Part shown: positions 23,229 through 34,307 of the stretch, piece by piece
Layout of the letters: each line of letters opens with the position of its first letter
Numbering within the stretch: the stretch's first letter is position 1
Translations under genes and position numbers: made by a program
Assembly: GCA_002914845.1 (NCBI GenBank)
Contig: JXTC01000009.1
Location: 317,509 to 381,508 of the forward strand
Direction: 5' to 3'
From: Trema orientale
Lineage: Eukaryota > Streptophyta > Magnoliopsida > Rosales > Cannabaceae
Length of the DNA stretch: 64,000 nucleotides
The notes under the pieces: model-generated
The model's database searches: none
Told to the model about the DNA's origin: nothing
Seen by the model: only the letters and a program-made list of their open reading frames with translations

Positions 23229-23775
23229 CATGTAGGGTTGGTAATTCGTGTTATCGTATCGTATTCAGATCAACATGATTACGACACGATACGATAACAC
23301 CTTAATCCAAATACGACGCAATTAATAAATATGTCAAAGACTTAAACTCGAACACAACACGTGTAATTCGTTTAATAAATGTGCGTGTATCATATTATGA
23401 CCTGTTTGACACGATTATTCAAAATTGACATGATTAATCTAATTTAACACGATTATGCACTAATTAATTTAATTTTATAAAAATGTAAATATGTTTAGAA
23501 TTAATCAAAATCACATTTAAAATATTAAAATATTAATAAACATATCGTATTAGTGTCGTGTTGACACGACATGAAAACGATCAATTTAATTAAATGGGTT
23601 ATACAAGTCATTTTTGGTTAAGCGAGTTGATCCGAAACCCACCTGTTTATTATATGTATTACACGTGTCAATTCGAAATTAATACGAAAATTAAATGAGT
23701 CACCCAAACTTATTTATTTCGTATCACTTTTAAGTTGTATCGTTCGTGTTGTGTAGAAAATTACCGGCCCTACCT
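23229..23775. mobile_element. ~545-bp element with GTAGGG..GGTAATT ends
   Basis: The left end GTAGGGTTGGTAATTCGTG is mirrored by a right end complementary to GTAGGGCCGGTAATTTTC. The interior is rich in ACACGA/TCGTGT words and has no coding sequence. The ends recall hAT-like MITEs, but no 8-bp duplication is readable. Confidence 0.5.
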
Positions 23776-24052
23776 CCATGGATTCATTTTATTCATTTAA
23801 TATCTATTACGTAATTGCATGCATTAGTTTTTCATTTTAAAATATATACAACATGATACCGTGCTTTTCCTACTAAGTCTGTATTTTATTTTTTTTGCTG
23901 AAACGCGTGAAGAATGTTGTAGGTCAACATTTTTGTGCCAGGAAAAAAAAAAAAGCCAACATATTACTTTTTAATATAATGCATGAAGAACATAAAATTT
24001 TTTTAATATAATGCATGAAGAACATAAAAATGAAGAAAAACGAATAAAGCAT

Positions 24053-24138
24053 TCCGACCTGCCGGATTCGAACCAGCGACCTAAGGATCACCTGCTTTCA
24101 ACTACAGTCCTCCGCTCTACCAACTGAGCTAAGGTCGG
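24053..24138 (-). tRNA. trnY-GUA (nuclear): tRNA-Tyr (GUA) with a 13-nt intron
   Basis: Read on the minus strand, all cloverleaf parts fit. The acceptor stem CCGACCT pairs with AGGTCGG, followed by discriminator A at 24053. The D arm is GCTC/GAGC, the anticodon arm GAGGA/TCCTT with loop CTGTAGA, and the T arm GCTGG/CCGGC with loop TTCGAAT. The intron TTGAAAGCAGGTG sits one base 3' of the anticodon, the standard place. Mature length is 73 nt before CCA addition. Plant nuclear tRNA-Tyr genes normally carry such an intron. Internal A and B boxes are intact, so it looks functional. Confidence 0.97.
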
Positions 24139-25603
24139 ACTTATGCGTAACTCACTTACGTTATATTTAAATTAAATCTATAGATTTTAATGTTTGCCTA
24201 CAATCTAGCTAAAATTATTATTTTAATGGCACAAAATTGTTGTATAATACATCGATAAAATTATTTAATTGAAAATGATTAAAAAAATAGTAAAACATAA
24301 GTCATTTATCTTGGAATCATTTTTGGGAAGATAGACTTTCAGAAAATGAGAAAAAATTTGGATATGCTTTAGATTTAACCAAATTTCTATTTAGAATTAT
24401 TCTTCCAAATGGAACTCTCTCAATTCCCCGCCTTCCCAAATTTTTAATTAAAAAAGTTTTTTAAGAAAAAAAATTTTTATGCTTACAATTATTTGATATT
24501 AAATTTATTAAAACTTTTAGCTTTTGATTGAGAATCTATTCCTGACAAATTTAGCATTTTGCTAATCTTACTACACAATCTATCATTAATTAGTGTATTG
24601 GTCATAAGAAAAAAATTCCCTTCCCCCTTTTTATTCTCAGGTTATGATGATTGTGGCTTATTTTTATATTTTCTCTGCTATTATTAATTTTTGTCTTAAA
24701 AAATGTGAACTGTTTTTATCTTCATGGCTCGATGTATTATCGTTATTAGTTTTTTTTTTTTTTTTAGAATAACCATTTTAACTTTTAATTTCAAGTTATA
24801 AAAAGTGGTGGGTTGAATTTTTAATAGGGAATGATTCTCACGAGACAGATTAATTATATGAAAAAGCGTCGAGATCACTTTGGAAGAACAAAATCTAAAA
24901 AAGGACTTACATGTATCTCTTAAGAAAAAAATGTTCTAAACAAAAAAAAGTAGAACGCAATAAATCCTTACCTTACTTGTTATATTATGTTAAAATCGTC
25001 AAGTTTTCTTAAGCAAGGGTAACGTTCCTGTCTTAAATATTAGTTAGTGACAAAAAGTTTGATCACATGATTCACATTAGATCAATTACTTGAAAATATA
25101 CATACATCGCCAAAACAGTCGCTCCAAGAACAACACAATTTGAACTCAATTTAGTTCATAAACAGAAGTTTTTTTTATCGTGGATTTTTTCACAATTAGC
25201 AAAAAATCCCATAATTTATTTCACCTTTTCTCCTCACTAATCCCATGGTAACGCTGTTAAACAATGGCCAAATTTCGTAACTTATTTGAAAAATGTCTGC
25301 TTTTAATTTTAATAGATTAAAATATATTGATTTATTTAGTATAAAATTAATTTATTTTTTAAAAATTGATTTATTTTTTAAAAGGTATTTCAACATTAAA
25401 CGGCTTTTTATCAAAATAAAATTATAAAAAGGCCGTTTATTAAAAGGTATAAAAACGGCTACTTTTAAAATTGATCAAGAAAAGGGGACACTGCTTATGA
25501 ATACTCCTCATGGCGGCTACATTGTAATGACTGGCCCAAGTATTCAGGTATTTGGGTTGGACTCCTGGAATGTTTTGTTTTAACAGATCCTGAAAACAAG
25601 TTA
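24139..25603. other. Intergenic sequence
   Basis: AT-rich sequence with several A/T runs; no gene supported. A GC-richer patch near 25490-25560 has no recognisable coding content. Confidence 0.45.
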
Positions 25604-25884
25604 GGGAAATGGGCCTGACTAATAGTAATTTGGACTAAAATAATTTTTTCTGTGTGTATTTTGAGAAATGACTTTTCCAATAGTATGATACAGTTATATG
25701 ACGTGAGTCACTCCATCAGACAAGTTGTCACTATAAAAATATGATATATTTTTTTTAGGACTAATCGATGGTCACTATGTGACCCTTTCACACAATCATG
25801 TGATATTATTGGAAGAGACATTTTTCAAAATACTCCTAAAAAAGTTATTCGATTCCAAATTACTGTTATTCATGTCAAATTCCC
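25604..25884. mobile_element. 281-bp MITE with ~9-bp duplication
   Basis: The left end reads GGGAAATGGGCCTGACTAAT and the right end is complementary to GGGAATTTGACATGAATAAC; AGTAATTTGGA is mirrored inside. The flanks AACAAGTTA (25595-25603) and AACAAATTA (25885-25893) match at 8 of 9 bases. The right arm resembles the left end of the element at 30193, so the two appear related. Confidence 0.65.
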
Positions 25885-26157
25885 AACAAATTATGACAAG
25901 AGGGCCCAAAATTCAGAAGCAAGGGATTCATGTAAAGTACGGAAATAGACCTCACTAGTAGTGTTTTGCCACCAAATATCTTTTTAAGGAGCCTTTATTA
26001 AAATGACTTTTTCAGGGGCAATTTCTTAATTTTTTAGGAGTGTTTATTGAGAAAAATAAATGTTCCTCCAAAAATAACACTCAGCCATTTGTCAAACTTT
26101 TAGGTTAAAATATCTATATTTTTTTCCGCCTCTTCTTTAAATTCATTGCAAAACTTA

Positions 26158-26316
26158 GGGCGCGTTTGGTATAGGATTCGAATTCTATCCTTCAAATTCA
26201 TAAACAGCTTTTATGTAGAAAGTTGAAAGGATAAAATATTTATCCTTCCAACTTACTATATAAATGTTGTTTCTGAATTTGAAGAATAAGATTCGAATCT
26301 TATACCAAACGCGCCC
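26158..26316. mobile_element. 159-bp Tourist-like (PIF/Harbinger) MITE
   Basis: The TIRs GGGCGCGTTTGGTATAGGAT and the matching right end ATACCAAACGCGCCC are near-perfect, and TTA flanks both sides (26155-26157 and 26317-26319). A 3-bp TTA duplication with short GC-capped TIRs is the signature of Tourist-type MITEs. The interior mirrors GATTCGAATTCTATCCTTC. Confidence 0.82.
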
Positions 26317-26319
26317 TTA

Positions 26320-26704
26320 CTTTCTCTCACCTGCCCAAACTCTCTCTCTCTCTCTCTCTCTCCCCTTCAACAAACTTTCTCCTTCTGTCTTAAAGATCCA
26401 TTTTTTCCCTAGTTTTGACTGTTGTGGGGAATCAGAAACCTGTGCATCAGATACAATTGTTGTTGCAATATTGGGTGCAACAGCCTCCTTAGTAGCCTTG
26501 ATGTTAGATCAAATTGTTACTTAGCCAGTTTTAATGTGCGATTTTCTCATCCTGTTTTGGGTGCAACTTTCAGCACTCATTACATATATCATGCATAACC
26601 TCAATCGAATAGCATTTAAAAGACCAGAATTAGACCACAAAACACAATGTGGTAACGTGTGAGAAAATCAATTTGGAAATATATTAATAGAAAATTACAA
26701 ATGG
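26320..26704. other. Intergenic sequence with (CT)n
   Basis: It has a (CT)n run at about 26340-26361. No supported gene; a short open frame here spans the Tourist-like element and the CT run. Confidence 0.45.
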
Positions 26705-27400
26705 AAAACGGCCAAGTAGCGACACAACAATGGGCTGCCCGGTCCAGGCCGGCCCACCAAAAAAAAGGGCAGGGCCGCCCATCTCATGGGCTACCCTATA
26801 TATGGATTGGGCTGTTCAAAAACAAAACAAGTATCATTTTGTTTAACATTAAAGTTATTTTTTTGTGAAATCCTAAATAATTTATCTGCAATTACAAATT
26901 AATTTAAGTGTTAATTAATATAAACAATAAAAAAATATTTACTAATATTAGAAAAACTAATATGTATAGGACTAAATAATTAAGTAAACCATTAAATTTA
27001 TGATTATCTCATTAAAAATCTTATAAATTAAATTCAGTGGGACAGTACAAAATCTTCGTTTAGTAAGGAAAAAATAGTATAAAATGTTTTGGATTATACA
27101 GAACGAAATTAAAAAAAAAAAAAAGAACAAGAAAGAAATATAAAAATAAAAACGAATGGGCCAATCCATGATGGGCTAGAATGGGCCGACCAGTCCAGGC
27201 CCAGGCCCAGACTATCCTATGAACTTTGGTGGACCGGGCTAGGCCGGCCATCAGGTCATAATATCATGGCCAGTCTAGCCCACAACTAGTAGGCGAGCTA
27301 GACCGACCTATCTACAGTATCGAGACAGCCCGACCCGTCCTGACACTGTAGTTGGGTGGGTCTAGGCTAGCCCATGGGCCGCAACCCGGGGTTGCATTTC
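26705..27400. repeat. GGCCCGG-rich repeat element
   Basis: Two GC-rich ends (about 26705-26805 and 27155-27400), full of GGCCGGCC, GGGCCG and CAGGCCCAGG words, flank an AT-rich middle. GGTCCAGGCCGGCCCACC and GGTGGACCGGGCTAGGCCGG are imperfect inverted counterparts. It is probably a decayed DNA transposon; the limits are approximate. Confidence 0.5.
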
Positions 27401-28218
27401 TGCTGCCAAGTTTCCTTCTTCTTCCTGAAAAATATTCCCATAAAATATTCTAAATATCAAATATGGCAAATAATCAATTGAGCAATATTGACAAATTATA
27501 ATCGTTTCATTTAAGCAAATGACAAGTATTCAAAACAAAAATGGGAATTAAAGAAGAATATCCAATAATATGTCAACACAAAAAATGGTATAAAAATAAT
27601 TTTGTCAGAGCTCATAAACGTGTGTCCTAAGAAGGCTTCTCATCATCATTATATATTATGACTGATAATAATGACAGTTAATCGTAGTTATTTAGTATAT
27701 ATCAGATGAGGTGATAAATGAGTAGATGATCAGATTCCAAACCCCTTAATTGAATATAGAAAAGAGTCATCAAACCAGTAAAAACTGTAAATATACGAGT
27801 ACTATTAGTGCTATTGAATACAAAACGTGTTGACTATAGTGTCTTTCACTGACCAAAATGTTGTTTAAGAATTTGCCAAAGTTTTATATAGTTGATGCCT
27901 GCAAAACTTTACTCATGCACATTTTTAGGAGAAGCTATGTTAAGTTTAACTATTTGCACTAATTCATAGATGTAGTACTTTAGTCTTTGATCCGAGGTGA
28001 ATCAGTTTGATGTTTAATTAGGATACATATAACTTTAATGAAATGCCTTATGAATTTAATTCATTGGTAATTGTAACTGTGAATGTCTAATGTCTACCTA
28101 ATGATTCTAATGATTTAACATCTTCCAGTTGCCTCCCATTAGCCAAAAGTAACAATGATAATAACTAATAAATCAAGAAAAAAAAATATCGGTTTTTTTT
28201 TTTGGTTGTTGGGAGGAA
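27401..28218. other. Intergenic sequence
   Basis: AT-rich sequence; no gene or repeat boundary recognised. Confidence 0.45.
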
Positions 28219-28234
28219 TAAACAACTGATGTTT

Positions 28235-28377
28235 TTTTTTTTTTTTAAAAAGTGGGGCTTAACTAATGACCACCACTTACTACAAATTAAAGGAAAATAG
28301 CACACACACACACTACCAAGGTTTGAACCCCTGACCCCCCCAAACACACACACACAACCCTCAAACCTTGGACCAAC
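28235..28377 (-). mobile_element. SINE-like retroposon with target duplication
   Basis: Read on the minus strand, it starts GTTGGTCCAAGGTTTGAGG, carries GGTTCAAACC (close to the Pol III B box GGTTCGANNCC) and ends in a poly-A run. A perfect 16-bp duplication, TAAACAACTGATGTTT, flanks it on the + strand at 28219-28234 and 28378-28393. The 16-bp duplication, A-tail and internal promoter-like box together fit a tRNA-derived SINE. (GT)n tracts lie in the body. Confidence 0.78.
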
Positions 28378-28393
28378 TAAACAACTGATGTTT

Positions 28394-30192
28394 AATTCCA
28401 TAGTTTTATATATCTTGTCTTTTTTCTAAATATAAATAATCATGATAATCTTATCCTGAATTGTCTTTTTTCTCGATAATTTGGTTGAACAGTTGCAACG
28501 ATTTATGGTCTATATTTGAGAACAAGTACTTCTATTTATAAATTATTAATTCTTGGAAAATACAAAACATAGGCTTTTAGATGCTTTTATGATCAAATCA
28601 AACCAGAATTAATCATTTTCAAGTCTCAAAATAAAGTTAAAAAACCAGAATTAGTCATGGTTATCTAGATTTAGGATTCTTAAACAAGAAGAAAATGATG
28701 CGTGTAAGGGTTAATGAGTTGATATATTTTGGCTCTTATTTTGAAAAATTATGCCCCCTATTATTGATTTCAATTATTAAAAAAGGTATCCAATGACCTA
28801 TTTTATGTGGCCAGAAAATATATTTATCCTTTTTTTTTGGCATATTAAATCGTAAATTAGTCGTTCAAAACTAAACAAAGCGCCAATTTTAACTTACGAC
28901 CTTATTGATCTCCGTTAATTGGATTATTACAGTCTAATGTAATTCCTGAAAAAGAAACAAAAGGGATTTTTTAATTTAGTGAGGAGATAAAATTAAAGTC
29001 TTGTCTGACAACATCTATATTTTTTTTCAGTGAAATAAATATTAAAGACTTTTGAATTTTAGTCAAGGGAAATTAAAGACATGTGGCAACATTTATTTTT
29101 ATTTTTATTTTTTTAATGAAGTGAATAGTAAAAAATGTTCACAAAATATTAGTTGGAAAAAAAAATCCCATTCATTTCACTTCTCAAAACAAAACACAGA
29201 AAATGGCAAACGTAAATGTTGCGAGACAAACCCAATTACCAAATGTTTATATTAAATTTATTCTTTCATCTGCATACTCTCTTTGTTTTATTAACAACTT
29301 GATTTACTGGTTAATCACAAGTACATATGAGAATTGAATTATTAATTACTACATGGACGCATGCTTGTTATGGAGGATGAACCGGACAAAGTAATATATA
29401 ATTATGTGTGCATATATATACAGCTATATTAAAAGTTAAGAATAGACATTTTAGTTTGAAATTCCAGGAATATCTTATTTTGCCAATAGTTAACGAATGA
29501 AGTTAAATGTAAGTACACCTTTTCACTCCCCCTACTGTTTTGTATATTAAAAAAAAAAAAAAGGTCTTCCTCGTGTGCGTGTGTATATATATATATATAT
29601 TCATGTTTGGACATCAATTTGATTGCATTAGAAGAGTTAAATTCATTGTATTAGGAGAATATCATTAATTTTGTACATGTTCCTTGTAACAACTAACGAG
29701 CAAAAGCTGCGAAACTTCATATGATCTTCTTCAAATGAGTCATAGATGAGACTTTGTACTAACGGTATTCTAAGCAATCCTCATAACCAGAGAATTCCCA
29801 CTCCGGTTTACATTATTATAAGTCTTAAGCATTATTTATATACACATATATAAAGTATAAGAATTTGAACCATAAACTTCAAGATAAAAAATAAAAAAAA
29901 GGTAATTAACACATGCGAAGCCAGAGCTGCAAAGCGCCCACTCAAAATAAAAAAAATTATGAAATAGCCCCACAAATAGATGAAAATATAGTTTTAACCC
30001 TGCTAGAGAAAATTGTTGCTTCCGTCCCTAGTCTTTCTTTAACAATACAGGCTAATATAGCACGCCTATTGTTTCGGCAAAAATTATGAGATTGAAATGA
30101 TGGGATCTAATATGTAACATGTGAGTAAAGGCATGTCAGAGCACATCATACCCAATTACTACCAAGCCTACTTTGTTCGCTATATACTTCGT
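28394..30192. other. Intergenic sequence
   Basis: AT-rich sequence with a (TA)n run at about 29583-29600. No coding region or RNA gene is supported. Confidence 0.45.
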
Positions 30193-30520
30193 AGAAATTG
30201 ACATAAATAGTAGTAATTTTGGTTAAAATAATTTTTTTAGTGGTGTTTTGAAAAATAATTTTTGTAGTAGTGTTTTAGTATTTTGTAACCCTATGTAACA
30301 GAAAATTACATAATTTATTACTATTAATTAGTCCTATAAAAGTCATAATTTGTGACTATTGATTAATTTTATAAAAATCATAATTTTATAATCACAAATT
30401 GTATAACATCTCATCACATAATATCTCATCACATAATATGTGATACTACTAGTTTAATTTAGAAAAGACTACTAAAAAAAGCCATTTTGTGTCAAATTGA
30501 TACCTAGGTCAATTTCCCTG
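30193..30520. mobile_element. ~328-bp element with AAATTGAC ends
   Basis: The left end AGAAATTGACATAAATAG is mirrored by a right end complementary to CAGGGAAATTGACCTAGG. TACTTCGT occurs at both borders (30185-30192 and 30521-30528). It contains a short direct repeat, CTCATCACATAATAT, at 30411-30440. It is related by its ends to the elements at 14140 and 25604. Confidence 0.62.
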
Positions 30521-30528
30521 TACTTCGT

Positions 30529-31143
30529 CCTCTTGTGATACACTAATGACTTATCTGAACATTATCACAGGTGGAATAGTAAAATTACGGCCCAAAATCA
30601 GAGACATAAGTATATAGATATATATTACATATGCGGTTCACGTGTACATGTACGAGAGAAGACGTCCAAACCCAATTAATAAGACTCACAAGTATTCTAC
30701 AATATGCTCCTTTTTATTGTCAGAAAGTCAAAATGAGCACCAATAAAAACCAAAAGTAATCAAAACCAGTTTCTTTATTTCTCATGTTCTTTTTTCGGAA
30801 TCACAAAGTAGGATATGGTACGTTCATAAAAGAACACAGATTAATGTATTTTCAAAAAAAACAAAAGCATGGACACAACAAAATATAATAAAGCCAAAGT
30901 CGATCACTTGCAATTCATGTAGTGGGGGGCCTCGGACGATCAACTGCTCTTGCACCTATTTTTAGCAGCGGGACCCATCTCAAGACCCTCCATTCAAATC
31001 CAATTATCCCACATTTAATTTTTTTTGTTTTCAATCCCAACTTACAAATTACAGTGTGAATATATAGAAGACTGGAAAAAACAAAAAAAACAAAAAAAGA
31101 GCAAACTTTGGACCACACCAATGACCAAACCAATTCATCCCAT
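30529..31143. other. 3' flank of the XTH gene
   Basis: Intergenic sequence and the likely XTH 3' UTR (minus strand). No gene supported; open frames extending into it from the XTH last exon are shadows. Confidence 0.45.
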
Positions 31144-33034
31144 CTAGCACTCGGGTGTGAGTGTGTGGTCTCTCTTGGGGTCATGGCAATAGTCATAGAC
31201 CAAGTAGTTGCTCTGAACCCATGCCATGGTGGAGGACTGCTGGCCGCTGAGGCCGCTTGTGCCGGAGGGCGAGACCGAGGGTGAGCGGCAGGAGGTTGGT
31301 CCGTCAGATGTGCATCCGTTGAGTATGAAATTTTTGTACCTACCAATGAAGGGTTGGTACTTGTAATCTGCTTTGTATTTTCCATCTTCTGTGGCCCATG
31401 ATGACGCATCCCATATTGACCCGTATACCCACATGGGTCGAACTGGGAATGTGGCATCACTCTTTCTCGGATACCTTCTTATGGGCACATCGTCCACAAA
31501 GAATCTGCATGTATTACTCATAATTATATGGTAATTAAAGATATCTAAATGGAAGTTATATGTGTTAACTCGTTAAAGAAAAAAGACGTTTTATCATCCA
31601 AATAAATGAATAAATAAATATAGTTGTATCCGTTACCACAGTCGTCAAATCATTTTATGAGATACTAGTATCACTCTTTTTTTTTGGGTATATTTAAATA
31701 ATAAGTCAAATAAAAGGTGGATATGTTAAAAGTGGTAACAAGAAAATTCATGTAGAATTAGATGTGTACTCAAAATATATGTATATGTACGACGTATGTA
31801 CATTAGCATGCAGTGTTTTAAATATTTAAAGTAAGAATAATGGTATGAGACTTAAGAATAATGCTATGAGACACTATAACACCACATGATGTGATAATAA
31901 CATACTGGATGAGACTCAGTCTATTAATTATAAAAGTAATATTATAGGACACAAAAATGTGCTAAGCACCATATGAGATGTCAGTTTTTCAGTAGATGCT
32001 GAAATTAATATACTGGGTCTCACACTGGTTTCACTTGAAATGTCATTCTATCCTCTAGTGAAAAACTGATACCTCCTTTAATGTTTGGCACCTTAAAGCT
32101 CTACACAGCGTTACTCTAATTATAATTGTGACCATAGCACTGCTCTAAAAATAATAGTGGTTAATTACTCACATGATTTCACTAGGGTCCCATAGTATGG
32201 CATAGTTGTGGAAGTCTTGAGTTGGATCAAACCATAGGTGAAACTTCATCTCTCTACCGATTATGTTTCCATCTCCGCTTCCTCTTATGTAAACATTCGT
32301 CTGCAAAGTGTACGGCTTACCTGGAGTTGTCCCTAAGAACTCAATATCGATTTCGTCATGGTTCCCAGGGTGGTCTTCGTTATTGGAAAGCTGTACATCA
32401 AAATAATTTCACCGAAAAAATAGAATCAAATACACTTTAGGTTAAAAAATGTTCTTTTTGCGAAAGAAGTGAACAACTTAATTAGTTCTGATGCTAAAAA
32501 TCCTTACGTAAAAGGAAGTAATAACTCCAGCTGTATAACCCGGATGGAGTTTGACAGCAGTACTAAAGTATCCGGATCGATACGGATGAAGTGACTTGAA
32601 ACCACTTCCTGTTTAGTTATAAGAAAATGCAGCTCATCAGAAAGAAAAATTCAACAGAGAGTAGCAAAATTAGCACACTAAACACTGAATTACAAGAGCA
32701 GAATCGGTGCGAGTAAGCTCGCTTGTTACAGCGATTTGACTCATTTTTGGGGATAATTAAGTAAGAAAGAGGATGAAGAAAATGAGACAAGAGGTAATGG
32801 AGTGAGACCTGAGCTACTATCTAGCCAGATGGTCAACGAGCCTTGGTCAAGACTTTGATGCTTAGGACCCCAGAGGTTCCTAAAGCCCTGATCAAAGCTA
32901 ATGGGATTGAATTCCGAACTCGGGTTGTACCCAGGAGAGGGTGGATTCTGAGCTTTGCTTGAGGAGATTATGTGAAAGAATGAGAGTAAGGAAAGAACAG
33001 AAGCCATGAAGAGCAAAGAGGGTTGATAAGGCAT
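31144..33034 (-). CDS. XTH31/32: Xyloglucan endotransglucosylase/hydrolase, XTH31/32 clade (GH16, group III)
   Basis: Minus-strand exons 33034-32809, 32608-32508, 32390-32173 and 31504-31144; every junction is GT-AG and keeps frame, giving 301 aa. A signal peptide of about 29 residues precedes the mature protein, so it is secreted to the wall. The GH16 active site [11 protein letters not shown] has Glu122 (nucleophile), Asp124 and Glu126 (acid/base). Downstream are [34 protein letters not shown] and [18 protein letters not shown]. The C-terminal XTH region ends [14 protein letters not shown] with paired cysteines. The family cuts xyloglucan and rejoins or hydrolyses it. Group III-A members XTH31 and XTH32 are mainly hydrolases. 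The wording ([18 protein letters not shown]) is nearest to XTH32 as I recall it, while gene order points to XTH31. Intron 3 carries a small transposon. The complete catalytic set suggests an active enzyme. Confidence 0.95.
31934..32116 (-). mobile_element. 183-bp MITE inside XTH intron 3
   Basis: The ends AAGTAAT and ATTACTC-like TTACTC are inverted, and TAATTATAA is duplicated at 31925-31933 and 32117-32125. The interior matches the element at 39031-39196 (AGGTATCAAT, TTAATTTGAGTCCCA-like blocks). It lies wholly within the intron and does not disturb the splice sites. Confidence 0.65.
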
Positions 33035-33174
33035 TGGTTTTTTTTTTTTTTGGGTAGCCCAAAGAACAAAACAATTATGAAAAAATTAAAACAGAGTACT
33101 CTGTTTTTGAAACAGGGGAGGAACAGAGTAATGTAGTTGGGTTTTTGTGATGTTTTGATTAAAGAGAAATGGCC

Positions 33175-33188
33175 ATATAAATAGGGGA
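33175..33188 (-). promoter_or_regulatory. Possible TATA box of the XTH gene
   Basis: On the minus strand, CCTATTTATATGG lies about 140-150 bp upstream of the ATG. A start about 30 bp downstream would give a 5' UTR of roughly 115 nt. It is plausible in position but not a perfect TATAAA. Confidence 0.35.
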
Positions 33189-34135
33189 AATATCACTTGG
33201 TCCCACTTGACAAAGAAGGTGATAAGTTGGTTGATAGGGGAGTTATACAAGGAGACAAAATATTTTACCCATCACGGATTATATGGAGGAAATTTTGTTC
33301 AGCTTTGTGGGGTTTCCTTTTTCCGTTTTTTTATACCAATTTCGATTTTTGAGAGAAAGCTTGTGTAGATGAGAAGAAAAAAAAATAGAATAAGAAAACG
33401 GGAAAAATAAAAAAGATTTGTTAGTTATGAGTTTTGTTCAATTGGGAAAGCAAAGGTGAAGATTTAGGGGTGAGAGGCGTTATGGAGTGCCTTTCTTTCC
33501 ATACATGGCATGATGAGTAGGGTACTCACAAAGCTGACCAAACTGAAAAAAATGGTTTCTAAGGGGGGTAAAAAAACAATTAAGATTTGGCTTTGGTGTA
33601 CGTATACATTTCTGGATCCAATATAAAACAATGGTTACCAAACAGTGAAGGATGAGTTCAAGGAATTGTTATAAAAGTGAGAATCGTGGGGGAATTGATA
33701 ATCTTCATGCTTTTGGAACTATATATTCTTGGAAAAATGAGGTGGAAAGATTAACTTTGCTAATTTGTTTACATGCTTAAATATTTATGATTCTAAAAGT
33801 ATCCAAGGTTAAGTGTGTGATTGTATAAACTAAATTTTAAGAGGAACTATTTTGTCACGTAAGTTCATCTTATTTTCCCCTTTAATTGTCTTTCTTTCAA
33901 TATGACAAGCCGTTTAACTATTCTGATTTCTGAATATTAGACACTGACATGTCTCATTAGAGATTCGCTTTTTAGAATTGTAAATCATTAAAAACTTTCA
34001 GTTAGAATAGAGGACAAAATGTTGTTTTAATTAATAATAGTTATTATATTAGGCTATTTCTATCTTCATACAAAACCGTAGTGCCCTTTTAAGTAATCTA
34101 AATTTAGAGATATTTTCTAATAAAGAAATGAAAAG
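33189..34135. other. 5' flank of the XTH gene and intergenic sequence
   Basis: AT-rich sequence upstream of XTH. No gene or bounded repeat is supported. Confidence 0.45.
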
Positions 34136-34307
34136 GGGCGCGTCTACAGTAGGGGTGCCCCTACGTAGGGCCCTGTCTATTCACCGTTGGATGAGAATCT
34201 ATATATAAATAGATTCTCCACAGATTCCCGTTATTCTCCACAGATTCCCATCCAACGATAATTAAGGCATGACCCTACGTAGGGACGCCCCTACCGTAGC
34301 CATCTCC
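34136..34307 (-). mobile_element. 172-bp Mutator-like MITE, copy 3
   Basis: Exact family length, in inverse orientation to copy 1 (GGGCGCGTCTACAGTAGG ... GTAGCCATCTCC). No clean 9-bp duplication is visible: the flanks are AATGAAAAG and GAAAGAAAT. The site has either decayed or recombined. Confidence 0.85.

Noticed and set aside
30915-31460. 181-codon minus-strand frame
   Set aside because: A shadow of XTH exon 4 in another frame; the true frame ends at 31144 with the conserved XTH C-terminus.
34136-34307. 9-bp target duplication at MITE copy 3
   Set aside because: The flanks AATGAAAAG and GAAAGAAAT look alike in composition but do not match as a direct repeat.
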